From Candidatus Parabeggiatoa sp. nov. 2 (GTDB lineage Bacteria > Pseudomonadota > Gammaproteobacteria > Beggiatoales > Beggiatoaceae), in contig NBMI01000028.1 of NCBI GenBank assembly GCA_002085445.1, positions 47,542-111,541 of the forward strand: 64,000 bases of DNA. The letters run 5' to 3'. Both the position numbers and the translations under genes were made by a program. Below, one piece after another: positions 44,655 to 54,412 of this stretch. The first letter of the stretch is position 1. Each line of letters opens with the position of its first letter. Below the pieces are notes generated by a model that did no database searches, was not told where the DNA came from, and saw only the letters and a program-made list of their open reading frames with translations.

Positions 44655-46625
44655 ATGACAACCCGCCCTCTCTTTCCCAGTTTATCGTCCCTTAAATGGC
44701 TGATGGCAACATTAGTATTAGTCATCTTACCGCACATTTTTCGCTTAGCTTGGTGGATTCCACCAGTCTTTTTTGCACTGCTATTATGGCGTTATCTGAT
44801 GACATGCCAGCAATGGCGCTTGCCCGGTACAGCACTACAACTTATCCTTGTAGTGTTCATGTCACTGAGCGTTTATCTCAGCTACGGAACAATATTTGGA
44901 CGCGATGCCGGCGTTGCCCTAATAGTGGTTATGTGTGGACTCAAACTGCTAGAAATCAATAGCCCGCGTGACGCTTTATTGCTTTGTTTTTTAAGCTATT
45001 TTCTTATAATAACCAACTTCTTATACTCTCAAACCCTCCCCACGGCGCTATATATGGGGATAGTCATGCTAGTAGCAACGGCCACCCTTATCAGTTTGAG
45101 CGACGAAAATAATCGCTTGCCAATACGCCAACGTCTGCGCTTATCGGCCACCTTATTAATACAAGCGTTGCCAATAATGTTAGTACTCTTCATCCTATTT
45201 CCCCGGGTAGCGGGGCCATTTTGGAGCTTACCCAAAGATGCACATAGTGGTATCACCGGTTTAAGTGATAACATATCACTAGGCAATATCAGCCAACTAA
45301 GCCTCTCAGATGAAATCGCCTTTCGTGTCAAATTCGACAGCGAAATGCCGCCGCCTGAGCAACGCTACTGGCGAGGGCCGGTATTATGGTGGACCAATGG
45401 GCGCGACTGGAAAAGCGGATTTCAAAAAAGCACCATCGTCAAACAAATCAACCTTCACCCCACTGGCAAACCGTTTGACTACACCGTAACTTTAGAACCG
45501 CACAACAAACGCTGGTTATTTGCCTTAGAACTACCCGCTTTCGCGCCGCCCCAAGGTTATATATCCCCAGATTACCAAATGTTGGCATTTATTCCAGTAC
45601 ACCAAAGGATGCGTTATCGACTGCGCTCCTATACCAATTATCGTGCTAAACTCCTCACACCGTTACAACGCCGCCTCGCTTTGCAATTACCCTATAGAAA
45701 ACATCCTCGCGCCCGTGCCTTGGCCGCGCAATGGCGGCAAGACAACCCACAGCCAGAAGCCATTGTGCAACGCGCCCTACGACATTTCAATCAAGCGCCA
45801 TTTACATATACCTACACGCCCCCCTTACTGCTAAATGACCCGATAGATGAATTTCTATTTGAAACTCGCCAAGGATTTTGCGAACATTACGCAGCCGCCT
45901 TCACCATCCTAATGCGAGCGGCCGGCATTCCTGCACGAATAGTAACAGGCTACTTAGGCGGCTCCGTTAACCCAATCGGTAACTATTTAATAGTACGCCA
46001 ACGCGATGCTCACGCCTGGAGCGAAGTTTGGTTACAAGACAAAGGTTGGGTGCGGGTGGAACCGACTGGCGCTATCGCACCGGAGCGGGTAGAACAAGGT
46101 ATTGACACAGCACTACCAACCGAATTTAATCCCCTTGGCTTAGAAATAAATTGGGATCGCGACTCCCTCCCGGTTAAAATGTGGCAACAACTACGCAATA
46201 GCTGGGACACCATCAACAACGGCTGGAATCAATGGGTACTCGGCTATGGGCCGGCACGCCAAAAACAACTCTTAAACCGCTTAGGACTAGAAGGCATCAA
46301 CTGGCACGGCATGGCGATGCTACTTATGTTCATCATAACCTGTTTATTATTGAGCTACGCAGCTTGGATGTTTTTACGTCCGCAATTAATCGTGCGTGAT
46401 CCGGTACAACAAATTTATCGACGCTTTTGCAAAAAACTAGCACGGCACGGTTTGCATCGCCATCCCAACGAAGGCCCATTGACTTATGCGGCCCGTGCCA
46501 GTGCCGCCCGTCCCGAATATGCGGCCTCCATTCAACAAATCATTGAACTCTACGTGCAAACCCGTTATCGTAGTAAAATTGAAACACTGCCACAATTACG
46601 CACGGCAGTGCGGCTTTTTCAGTGA
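44655..46625 (+). CDS. tgpA: Transglutaminase-like membrane protein (TgpA, DUF3488)
   Basis: A 656-residue inner-membrane protein. N-terminal DUF3488 region of about six membrane segments (residues ~15-180), then a periplasmic domain ending in a papain-like transglutaminase: Cys in RQGFCEHYAAAFTILMRAAGIPARIVTGY, His in RDAHAWSEVWL, Asp in WVRVEPTGAI. One more membrane segment (MAMLLMFIITCLLLSYAAWMF, about 550-570) precedes a C-terminal cytoplasmic DUF4129-like part. P. aeruginosa TgpA is essential there. Partner of DUF58 upstream. Confidence 0.92.
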   Translation: MTTRPLFPSLSSLKWLMATLVLVILPHIFRLAWWIPPVFFALLLWRYLMTCQQWRLPGTALQLILVVFMSLSVYLSYGTIFGRDAGVALIVVMCGLKLLEINSPRDALLLCFLSYFLIITNFLYSQTLPTALYMGIVMLVATATLISLSDENNRLPIRQRLRLSATLLIQALPIMLVLFILFPRVAGPFWSLPKDAHSGITGLSDNISLGNISQLSLSDEIAFRVKFDSEMPPPEQRYWRGPVLWWTNGRDWKSGFQKSTIVKQINLHPTGKPFDYTVTLEPHNKRWLFALELPAFAPPQGYISPDYQMLAFIPVHQRMRYRLRSYTNYRAKLLTPLQRRLALQLPYRKHPRARALAAQWRQDNPQPEAIVQRALRHFNQAPFTYTYTPPLLLNDPIDEFLFETRQGFCEHYAAAFTILMRAAGIPARIVTGYLGGSVNPIGNYLIVRQRDAHAWSEVWLQDKGWVRVEPTGAIAPERVEQGIDTALPTEFNPLGLEINWDRDSLPVKMWQQLRNSWDTINNGWNQWVLGYGPARQKQLLNRLGLEGINWHGMAMLLMFIITCLLLSYAAWMFLRPQLIVRDPVQQIYRRFCKKLARHGLHRHPNEGPLTYAARASAARPEYAASIQQIIELYVQTRYRSKIETLPQLRTAVRLFQ

Positions 46626-47134
46626 TCAGTTTTATCGTTCACAGTTTTTCAGTTATCATTTATCATTTATAAGTTATACTGAGCACCGTCATCCTTAAGT
46701 TATACTGAGCACCGTCATCGAAGGAGTTTTTCTGTCATTTCGACTTAAGGAGAAATCTTATTGAAGTGACAAAAGCGCAATTTGTGAACGTTTTCTGTCA
46801 TTTCGACTTAAGGAGAAATCTTATTGAAGTGACAAAAGCGCAATTTGTGAACGAAGCAAAGTATGTAATTTCTACTGAGCATCGCCATAAACTGAGCCCG
46901 TCATCGAAGGAGTTTTTCTGTCATTTCGACTTAAGGAGCTTTAAGTTTTTCTGTCATTTCGACTTAAGGAGAAATCTTATTGAAGTGACAAAAGCGCAAT
47001 TTGTGATCGAGGCAAAGTATATAATTTATTATTTATCAGTAAACAACGGATAAGTTTCCAGTGATCACTGTTCACTGAAAAACTGATCATTGAAAACAGA
47101 AAACTGTGAACGATAATAAAAACAGGAGAACTAA
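46626..47134. repeat. Spacer with four copies of a ~60-bp repeat
   Basis: 'ttctgtcatttcgacttaaggagaaatcttattgaagtgacaaaagcgcaatttgtga' occurs fully near 46730, 46790 and 46950, with a short copy near 46915; 'actgagcaccgtcatc.aaggagttt' precedes some copies. TGATCA palindromes flank the block at 46624 and 47050-47110. No gene seen; the prk promoter was not located. Confidence 0.65.
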
Positions 47135-48013
47135 ATGTCAGTTAAACACCCCATCATAGCCATTACCGGCTCATCCGGCGCTGGAACCACCACCGTCAAA
47201 AAAGCCTTTGAGGATATTTACCGCCGTGGTAGATACAAAGCCGCAATTGTCGAAGGTGATAGCTTCCATCGCTACGATCGTCTGGAAATGAAAAAAGCCG
47301 TTGAAGAAGCTGACAAAGAAGGTAGAAATCTCAGCCACTTCGGCCATGACGCCAATCTCTTTGATAAACTTGAAGATTTATTCCACAAATACTCCGAAAC
47401 TGGCTCAGGACAAATCCGTAAATACCTGCACAATGAGGAGGAGGCCGCGCCCTACAACCAATCGCCCGGCACCTTTACGCCATGGGAGGACATTTCACCC
47501 AACACCGATTTACTGTTTTATGAAGGCCTACATGGCGGTGTTGTCACCTCAGAAGTGAATGTGGCGCAATGGGTAGATTTATTAATTGGCGTGGTACCCA
47601 GTGTCAATCTGGAATGGATCCAGAAAATCAGTCGCGATGTGGGTGAACGTGGCTATTCTGCCGAAGCGGTGACTCACACCATTTTGCGGCGCATGCCCGA
47701 TTATGTGCAGCACATCACTCCGCAATTTACCCATAGCCACATCAACTTTCAACGGGTACCCTTGGTAGACACCTCCAACCCCTTTATTGCCCGCGACATT
47801 CCTACCGCTGATGAAAGTCTGGTGGTGATTCGCTTTAACAAATACCGCGAGCAAAATTACGCGTATTTGTTGTCGATGATTCACGACTCATTTATGTCGC
47901 GTCCCAATACCTTGGTTGTCCCCGGTGGTAAAATGGGATTTGCCATGCAAATCATCTTCCGCCCCATCCTCAGCGGTATGATGGAAAAACGCCGCAAACT
48001 TATGGAGTTATAG
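47135..48013 (+). CDS. prk: Phosphoribulokinase
   Basis: A 292-residue kinase making ribulose-1,5-bisphosphate, the CO2 acceptor of the Calvin cycle. Walker A GSSGAGTTT (11-19), substrate block VEGDSFHRYDR, FLHNEEEAA-type segment (KYLHNEEEAAPYNQSPGTFTPWE) and LLFYEGLHGGV all match the short, bacterial (class I, octameric) enzyme. AGGAG lies 8 nt before the ATG. It implies autotrophy, but RuBisCO is not in this window. Confidence 0.97.
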   Translation: MSVKHPIIAITGSSGAGTTTVKKAFEDIYRRGRYKAAIVEGDSFHRYDRLEMKKAVEEADKEGRNLSHFGHDANLFDKLEDLFHKYSETGSGQIRKYLHNEEEAAPYNQSPGTFTPWEDISPNTDLLFYEGLHGGVVTSEVNVAQWVDLLIGVVPSVNLEWIQKISRDVGERGYSAEAVTHTILRRMPDYVQHITPQFTHSHINFQRVPLVDTSNPFIARDIPTADESLVVIRFNKYREQNYAYLLSMIHDSFMSRPNTLVVPGGKMGFAMQIIFRPILSGMMEKRRKLMEL

Positions 48014-48264
48014 ACTGGTTGCACTCTCACCTTCCGGGGAATTTCGTTGGTTTTTAGAATAAAACCTTTTGACTCAAATTGACTCAAATATTATGCGGAA
48101 AATTCTCAAAAACCAGGGGAACTAGCAAAACGGTTTCTCAACACGGAGGACACTGAGTTCTCTGTGTTGATAATTTCGCCTAAAAATATCAACCGTGTGC
48201 AGTATAACGTATTCAGTTTTCAGTTTTCAGTTTTCAGTTTTCAGTTTTCATTCGTATTCCATAA
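48014..48264. other. Spacer
   Basis: Contains 'caaccgtgtgcagtataac', the outer end of the 9260-9365 element, and 'cagttttcagttttcag' microrepeats (48210-48250). No gene seen. Confidence 0.5.
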
Positions 48265-48762
48265 CTACACCATTTTCAATGAACCGGGGTGCCGCTGGAG
48301 AGGGAAATAGGCATATTTATACTCAAATCGGCCGATTACCCAATTTCCTTGCTGTTTGATAAGCGTAATAACGGCTACAAATTGTCCACCCTGAAAACTC
48401 GCCAGCACTTTATAGCGAGGGCTGACATGCCACCAATAGGCGGTAGAACGAAACAATCCGCCCTTGGCACCGTGATAATTCAATAATTCCCCCAAACATG
48501 TAAAAACAACGTTTATCTTAGATAACTGCTCAGATGTCATCTGTTGTCGCAAATCGTCGCTGGCGTGAATTAAAAACTCACTCTCATCCCAATCTGCCAA
48601 CAAGCCTAACATCGTCGTATTAACAAATCCCCGCGCCTCAATGTTCATCTGCTGCAGACTAAAACTACCATATCCCGCCCCTAGCGTGATAGAGATGAAG
48701 AGCAACACCACAAAACCGCGTCGAGTGGTGAATAAGTTATGAAAGAGACTGTTTAAGCGCAT
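48265..48762 (-). CDS. Hypothetical protein with N-terminal membrane anchor
   Basis: A 165-residue protein of unknown function: a basic N-terminus, one hydrophobic segment (GFVVLLFISITLGAGYGSF, 16-34), then a ~125-residue exported domain (TTMLGLLADWDESEFLIHAS... YKVLASFQGGQFVAVITLIKQQGNWVIGRFEYKYAYF) of DUF4864/DUF4019-like (NTF2-like) character. Divergent from the helicase gene, 109 bp apart, so both promoters lie in 48763-48871. Confidence 0.65.
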   Translation of the reverse strand: MRLNSLFHNLFTTRRGFVVLLFISITLGAGYGSFSLQQMNIEARGFVNTTMLGLLADWDESEFLIHASDDLRQQMTSEQLSKINVVFTCLGELLNYHGAKGGLFRSTAYWWHVSPRYKVLASFQGGQFVAVITLIKQQGNWVIGRFEYKYAYFPLQRHPGSLKMV

Positions 48763-48871
48763 AGTTCATTCTCTAGTTGTTCAGAAAAATCCCACCATTG
48801 AGAAATCAGATTTTTCCAAAAAATCGGATTTATTGGCTCCAAAGAAATGTATTTTCAAGGAATAATCATTT

Positions 48872-51800
48872 ATGAAAACTGGCATATTCGTCAACACTGA
48901 CGATGGATTAGGGAAGGGTAAATTAGTCTCAGTCAATGAAAAAATTGGCAAAGTCAGCTTTTTTCACTCAATTACGCAACGTGAAGAAAAAGAATATCCT
49001 CTCAATGAATTAATGCGTGCTTATCTTTATCCGTATACCCGTGTTTACGTCCAAACAGAAGAAAGCATTTGGCGAGTTGGACGTATTATAGGATGGAAGC
49101 TGATGGAGGATGAGACGATTGAATACGAGGTTCGTTTTCCAAACAACAAATATGGTCACTATTCAGAAACTGATTTAGAAATCCGCGCCCTAAAACCCCT
49201 CATAGAGCCAACTGAAGTCCTTGCCTTTGGTGGAATTGAAACGCAATTTTTCCACGATAGGCGCAAGCAAGTTGTCGATATGCTTATCGGACTCCGTGCC
49301 GCCTCGCAAAGCATGACGGCATTGCTCTCTTCGTCCATTGAATTTGTACCGCACCAAGTCGAAGTTGTACGGCGTGTATTGGAAGATCCGTTACAGCGTT
49401 ATTTGTTAGCTGATGAAGTGGGTATGGGCAAAACGATTGAGGCTGGCATCATTATTCGTCAGTGTCTACTTGATGATCCTTCTAGTCAAGTAGCAATACT
49501 GGTGCCACCTCATTTAGTGACTCAATGGCAGCATGAATTAGCGGATAAATTTAGGATTCAGCACTTTCCTTCATCCGTATCCGTATTGCCTTATGCCGCT
49601 GCGACACAAATTCAGAATCAACACCTTGATATGTTAGTCATTGACGAAGCGCATCATGTCGTCAGTCAAACCAAGGGTTTAGAACTCTCTGAGGCGATAC
49701 GTCAATTAATTAAAAAACAAGCACTTGCCAGCAAAAGACTGTTGCTATTGTCTGCTACCCCCGTATTGGGGCATGAAGAAACAATGCTTGCTATGCTTAA
49801 TCTGTTGGATGCAGACACCTACCGTTTAGAGGATTTAGTTGCATTCAAAGAAAAAGTCCATAAACGCCAAGAATATGGGCGTTTCTTGCTCGGCTTACGG
49901 CCTGATGCCGATAGTTCTGTGTTGCTTCAACGGGCTGAACAAGCCGGCGAATTGTTTCCATATGATGCGATAGTCACCGCCTTAGCCGCGCAACTCATCG
50001 AGACTGAGACGGAACAAAAAATTTATCATCAATTGCGCTCATACATTGCGGAAACCTATCGTATTCACCATCGAGTGATACGAACCAGGCGCGAAGACAC
50101 GCAAGGCTGGGAATTTATGCCACGCAGCCCTCAAGTGAATAATGGAAAAGCCATTAATTTATCTCATGTCCGCGTTGAAATTGATGAAGATCAGCGTCTT
50201 GCCGCCTTAATAGATTTGTTAGAGCAATGGCGGAAAGCCTCACAAAGCCGTTTAGCCGACGAACCTGCCAAAGAATTTCAGTTGGCGCGTCGCTATGTCC
50301 GTTTATTTGAATCGCTGGGATGTGGTGCGGATGAATTGGCTCAAACGCTTGGACAATTTGACGAGACACCGAGTTTCGCGGCTGAAGCCGAAATCATCGC
50401 CGCCATGCGGACGACTTTGGCTAAATCTGCCGGACAGTTTGGCCGCTATGCGGTGGCAATTCAATGTCTCACCCAACTGAAAAAAGTGCTACAACAAACT
50501 AAACCGAATAGTCTCGTTAAGATAATCGTCTTCAGTTCATCCACAACGGATGCACAATGTTTATACCAGCGAGTCATTACCAAGCTTGATAAATCTGAAG
50601 TCTATACGTTACTAACAGAATCCGTGCGAGCAGACGAATCTGCCTTGCCACAATCGCTCGCTCATCAATTTTCAACGGATAACAAAGCTTGGCTTCTTAT
50701 TTCTGATCGTCGCGGTGAGGAAGGGCAAAATTTGCATTTTGCTGATGCTATTTTGCATTTGGACTTACCTTTTTCGCCCTCCCGTCTTGAACAACGCATT
50801 GGGCGCTTAGATCGATTTGGGCGCACACAATCTGTGATTCGCCACCGCGTGTTGTTGCCCTCTGATGAGGACGACAGTCCGTGGTTGGCATGGTATGAAT
50901 TGCTGGCTCACGGCTTTCAAATATTTAATCGCTCTGTTTCTGATGTACAATTTTTACTAGAGAAAACCGAAGAGAAATTAATCCGGCAATTTTACCGGCT
51001 AGGGGTGCCGGGATTGATTGATAGGGCGGATGAAATAAAAAGCCAACTCCAAGCCGAGCGTGAGCGATTGGATGAACAATATGCGCTTGATCAAGTGACA
51101 ATGGGAACCAAAGGGCAAACTTTCTTTGATGCGATAGAAACGGCCGAAGAAGACGAAGAAGCCATTAAACAAGCTATCAATGGTTGGCTGTTGGGTGTCC
51201 TCAAATTCGGCCTACACTCAAAACATCAGAATAAAGAACCCTTTTTTTTAGAGTGGCATAAGCAAACCTTAATACCCCGTGAACCTTGGCAACCGCTATT
51301 TGAACCCTGTTTGGAAACCCCGCTTGCCTATCGACGTAACATTGCAGTACGTCAACGGGATGTCGATCTTATTCGTTGTGGTAGCCCATTGGTTGAAGTG
51401 CTTGAACAATTTTTGCGCTGGGATGATCGGGGAACCGTTTTTGCCACCTGGCGTATCAACCCGGCTTGGGTGGGACAAGAAACGATTTGGACGGGTTTTC
51501 GACTGTGCTATATTGTCCGAGCCGATCTTCAGCCTTTCAAAGAGGTACTCACTGAAAATGAGAGCTTGCTTGGTTTGCAAAGACGCGCCGATGGATTTCT
51601 ACCACCTTGGACAGTGACACTACATATTGATTCTAACTTAGAAGAAGTGTCAGACTCAGAGATTTTAAGCCTCCTTGAACGCCCCTATAAAGATAAATCA
51701 TCTGAAATCGGCCTCCGAGATTTCAATTTAGGGAGTCGTCTTGAAGCACTCCATAATGTCATTGCCCCCGATATTTTCATCTCTTTATGCCGACAAGTCC

Positions 51801-52087
51801 GTGATCTCTCTGAGCGCCGTTTGCGTGAAAGTCCGGTTTTTCAAGAACGTTTAACCAAAGCAATAACGGCAGCCAATACAGAAATCAAACAAGGCAACCA
51901 GCGTCTTAAACAACGTCAAGCCGCGCAACAACGTGAATTAGGCAAAACGGAAGGGCAAAGTATTGCTCACTTTCTGGCATTAAATGAGATGTTGTTGCAG
52001 AGTATTGAAAAACCTTATGTTCGTCTGGATGCGATTGGTTTTTTTGTGATAGCGGGCTATCCACCAAAGGAGGTGACTTCTATTTAA
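48872..52087 (+). CDS. SNF2/RapA-like helicase (DpdE-like)
   Basis: A 1071-residue superfamily 2 helicase. An N-terminal region with two small beta-barrel repeats (GIFVNTDDGLGKGKLVSVNE; RVYVQTEESIWRVGRIIGWK) precedes the ATPase: motif I LLADEVGMGKTIEAG, Ia VPPHLVTQWQHEL, II DEAHH, III LLLSATPV, V SDRRGEEGQNLHFAD and VI QRIGRLDRFGR. The C-terminal ~350 residues are helical with no nuclease motif. RapA recycles RNA polymerase, but the N-terminus differs; the arrangement recalls DpdE of the 7-deazaguanine DNA modification (Dpd) systems. No other dpd genes are in the window. Start supported by AAGGA about 10 nt upstream. Confidence 0.8.
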   Translation: MKTGIFVNTDDGLGKGKLVSVNEKIGKVSFFHSITQREEKEYPLNELMRAYLYPYTRVYVQTEESIWRVGRIIGWKLMEDETIEYEVRFPNNKYGHYSETDLEIRALKPLIEPTEVLAFGGIETQFFHDRRKQVVDMLIGLRAASQSMTALLSSSIEFVPHQVEVVRRVLEDPLQRYLLADEVGMGKTIEAGIIIRQCLLDDPSSQVAILVPPHLVTQWQHELADKFRIQHFPSSVSVLPYAAATQIQNQHLDMLVIDEAHHVVSQTKGLELSEAIRQLIKKQALASKRLLLLSATPVLGHEETMLAMLNLLDADTYRLEDLVAFKEKVHKRQEYGRFLLGLRPDADSSVLLQRAEQAGELFPYDAIVTALAAQLIETETEQKIYHQLRSYIAETYRIHHRVIRTRREDTQGWEFMPRSPQVNNGKAINLSHVRVEIDEDQRLAALIDLLEQWRKASQSRLADEPAKEFQLARRYVRLFESLGCGADELAQTLGQFDETPSFAAEAEIIAAMRTTLAKSAGQFGRYAVAIQCLTQLKKVLQQTKPNSLVKIIVFSSSTTDAQCLYQRVITKLDKSEVYTLLTESVRADESALPQSLAHQFSTDNKAWLLISDRRGEEGQNLHFADAILHLDLPFSPSRLEQRIGRLDRFGRTQSVIRHRVLLPSDEDDSPWLAWYELLAHGFQIFNRSVSDVQFLLEKTEEKLIRQFYRLGVPGLIDRADEIKSQLQAERERLDEQYALDQVTMGTKGQTFFDAIETAEEDEEAIKQAINGWLLGVLKFGLHSKHQNKEPFFLEWHKQTLIPREPWQPLFEPCLETPLAYRRNIAVRQRDVDLIRCGSPLVEVLEQFLRWDDRGTVFATWRINPAWVGQETIWTGFRLCYIVRADLQPFKEVLTENESLLGLQRRADGFLPPWTVTLHIDSNLEEVSDSEILSLLERPYKDKSSEIGLRDFNLGSRLEALHNVIAPDIFISLCRQVRDLSERRLRESPVFQERLTKAITAANTEIKQGNQRLKQRQAAQQRELGKTEGQSIAHFLALNEMLLQSIEKPYVRLDAIGFFVIAGYPPKEVTSI

Positions 52088-52400
52088 TTATTCTGTTAAT
52101 TCTGATCAGAATTTTCTGAATTAAAGAATTTCCAGAATGATACCTAAAATTTCTATCAGCCCCTTCGGTAAGTATTATTAAAGCCAGGGGCTTAGCCCCT
52201 GGAAAATATATTAATCTCTATCAGCCCCTTCGGTAAGTATTATTAAAGCCAGGGGCTTAGCCCCAATGCCATAAAGGATTGGGCAACCACAAGGGATTGC
52301 CCCTACGAAACCTCGCGTCTTTAGGGACTTTCGAGGTTTTCCAACCGGTTCGCCCAGGCTTAACTTACCCCTGGAAGTTAATTGCCATTTTTAGGTAATA
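52088..52400. other. Spacer with REP-like repeats
   Basis: 'tctatcagccccttcggtaagtattattaaagccaggggcttagccc' occurs twice (52155-52205, 52216-52264), then 'gggcaaccacaagggattgcccctac', an imperfect palindrome. These hairpins lie between convergent genes and may act as terminators. Confidence 0.55.
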
Positions 52401-52883
52401 TTATTCTTCAGCTCTCATCTGCAATTCTTGAGTCATTGGCAAACGCACTGATTTCAACAAACGCCAATCATCCGCAGCCAGTTGAACATAAAAGGCACCG
52501 ACGATTAATTCAGGTAAAGTGCCTTGATAACGATTGTCACCAATACGCTCTAAGAGCACTTCCTTATCAAAACCAGATCGCGTGCGGTGACTAAAACGGA
52601 GCGTGATTTGATTGGGTAAGTTGTAGTCAGGGTGCGCGTTGAGGTTTAGGTGGATCAATTGCTGTTCGACATTAAGACTTGCTTGTAAAGCGTGACGTGC
52701 TGCCGCCTTATCACGTTCTAAAGTACGATTGATTTCTAATCCCTGTTTATAATAATCATCTACCACTAAGCCATCATTGGAATTGATAGCAAGAGAAATC
52801 GTGATCATTCCCGCGATAACAGCAGACGCCGGAAATAAAATCAGCAACCAAACAAAAGGTTCACGATACCAAGGACGTTTCAT
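52401..52883 (-). CDS. fixH: FixH family cbb3 oxidase assembly protein
   Basis: A 160-residue protein with the FixH layout: one N-terminal membrane segment (FVWLLILFPASAVIAGMITISLA, 9-31), DGLVVDDYYKQGLEINRTLERDKAA right after it (the family signature), and a periplasmic beta-domain. FixH works with CcoG/FixG and the copper P-type ATPase CcoI in building CcoNOQP. CcoI is not in the window. It lies about 1.5 kb downstream of ccoG on the same strand, with a hypothetical gene and repeats between. Confidence 0.92.
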   Translation of the reverse strand: MKRPWYREPFVWLLILFPASAVIAGMITISLAINSNDGLVVDDYYKQGLEINRTLERDKAAARHALQASLNVEQQLIHLNLNAHPDYNLPNQITLRFSHRTRSGFDKEVLLERIGDNRYQGTLPELIVGAFYVQLAADDWRLLKSVRLPMTQELQMRAEE

Positions 52884-53873
52884 TTTCAGTTACCCTTTAT
52901 CAGTTATCAGTTATCAGTTATCAGTTATCAGTATCTTAAGCGCCACGAGTTCCACCTGGGGAAAGCAATCTCAAAAAAGCCTCAACCCTGAAAGGGTTGA
53001 ATATGAAACGCAGTAACTCGCTACGCGAGATAATAGTTTACGCAATGACTTTAGCGCCTTGCGTTTGTAGTAGGTGCTTTTTTTTGCTAAGAGCGTGAAC
53101 GAATTAAGTAAGTACAACGAATTACGCGGATAAACGAATTAAGTACAACGAATTACGCGGATAAACGAATTAAGTAAGTACAACGAATTACGCGGATAAA
53201 CAGCTGATCACCGACAAGCGTTAACATGGCCCCCAATTGACGAGGCTGTTCCTCAACAGGGTTAATTTTTATAAAAAGCTGTGCAAAAGGGCGACACTTG
53301 ATAATAGCTTTTCTTCTTAAGCGCTGAAATAGTTTCGTCGGGTAGAGCGACTGCTTAAGATTAGCCGCAAGAGGTGTTCATTTGATGTACTTTTTTTCCA
53401 AAGCTAAAGTGGACTCCAATTAGACTTTTAATTCAGTCAATAACCATGTATTGTGTATGGATAAGGGTAGAAGAACTTTTGTGGGCCATGTTGTCATATA
53501 AATGACTTCAAATTTGACCTCTTTCGTTCTACTCTCAATAATAGCACTTTTGGGGGCCATGTTATCATTTGAACGACTTCAAAACCTGGGGCGATGCCCC
53601 ACCTCAATGCCATTAAGTTAAGCTTTTCGGTGAGGGCAACCATAAAGGATTGCCCCTACGCGACATGACGGTTTGTAGGGGCAATCCCTTGTGGTTGCCC
53701 TTAAGAATATCGATATAAAAATGAAAAATGTAGAACCTTGATTTCATAATAATTAATTCAACCCTTAATTCGCACTCTCAATAATAGCACTTTTGGGGGC
53801 CATGTTATCATTTGAACGACTTCAAAATAGTTTTTCAGCAATCTTGAAGGTTTTCAGGGCAACAAAATTCGGC
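52884..53873. other. Spacer with tandem repeats and a possible gene remnant
   Basis: 52900-52935: 'cagttat' heptamers. 53097-53201: three tandem units of 'gaattaag(taag)tacaacgaattacgcggataaac'. 53153-53377 (minus) is an open frame of 74 codons with protein-like text (TPLAANLKQSLYPTKLFQRL, KCRPFAQLFIKINPVEEQPR and QLGAMLTLVGDQLFIRVIR) whose end runs into the tandem repeat; it may be a decayed gene. 53490-53580 and 53785-53830: 'gggggccatgtt.tcat.t.aa.gacttcaaa' copies. Confidence 0.5.
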
Positions 53874-54236
53874 CTAACAAGGGCCACATATCCGATTATT
53901 TCTATCCCGAAATTGACAGGTGTATTCGTCTTTGGCTTCCCCATATCGGCTTGTCATGGGTTGACATAACTTGGTTTTAGGGAACCACTTGCCCTCTTCA
54001 GTCATGTAACAGTCTTTAGGAATCAGCGTTTCTTTTCCATTATAGACTTCACAAATCGTCACCGTTTCAGGATCGACTTGACGCTTTTTCAGGAAATTGG
54101 TTAGCGTACAAATCTTATCAGCAAGATAAGATACCTGTACTGAATCGTCATCTTCTACAACATTGATGACTGCTTGGTATGTGTATGGTATTTTTTTGTC
54201 ATACTTGGAACCAAACAGTTTGGTTAATAAATTCAT
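53874..54236 (-). CDS. Hypothetical Cys-containing small protein
   Basis: A 120-residue soluble protein with seven cysteines, including the final RICGPC and KLCQPM...YTCQFRD. No membrane segment or signal peptide. I recognise no family. The GAGGTC-type ribosome-binding site lies just before the ATG (cattTGAGACCTCC on the plus strand). It sits between ccoG and fixH in the same orientation, so a link to oxidase assembly or copper handling is possible, but unproven. Confidence 0.7.
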   Translation of the reverse strand: MNLLTKLFGSKYDKKIPYTYQAVINVVEDDDSVQVSYLADKICTLTNFLKKRQVDPETVTICEVYNGKETLIPKDCYMTEEGKWFPKTKLCQPMTSRYGEAKDEYTCQFRDRNNRICGPC

Positions 54237-54412
54237 TTGAGACCTCCATAACGATTTCCAATATTAGACTTGTCCGTAAATAAACAAGAAAGCCAGGTAG
54301 TTACACTGGCTTTAATAACACTTACCGAAGGGGCTAATAGAAAAGCCCCAACGGGGCGACATTAATATAGCCAGTGTATCTACCTGGAGGGAAGGTAACA
54401 AAACCCTTAGTT

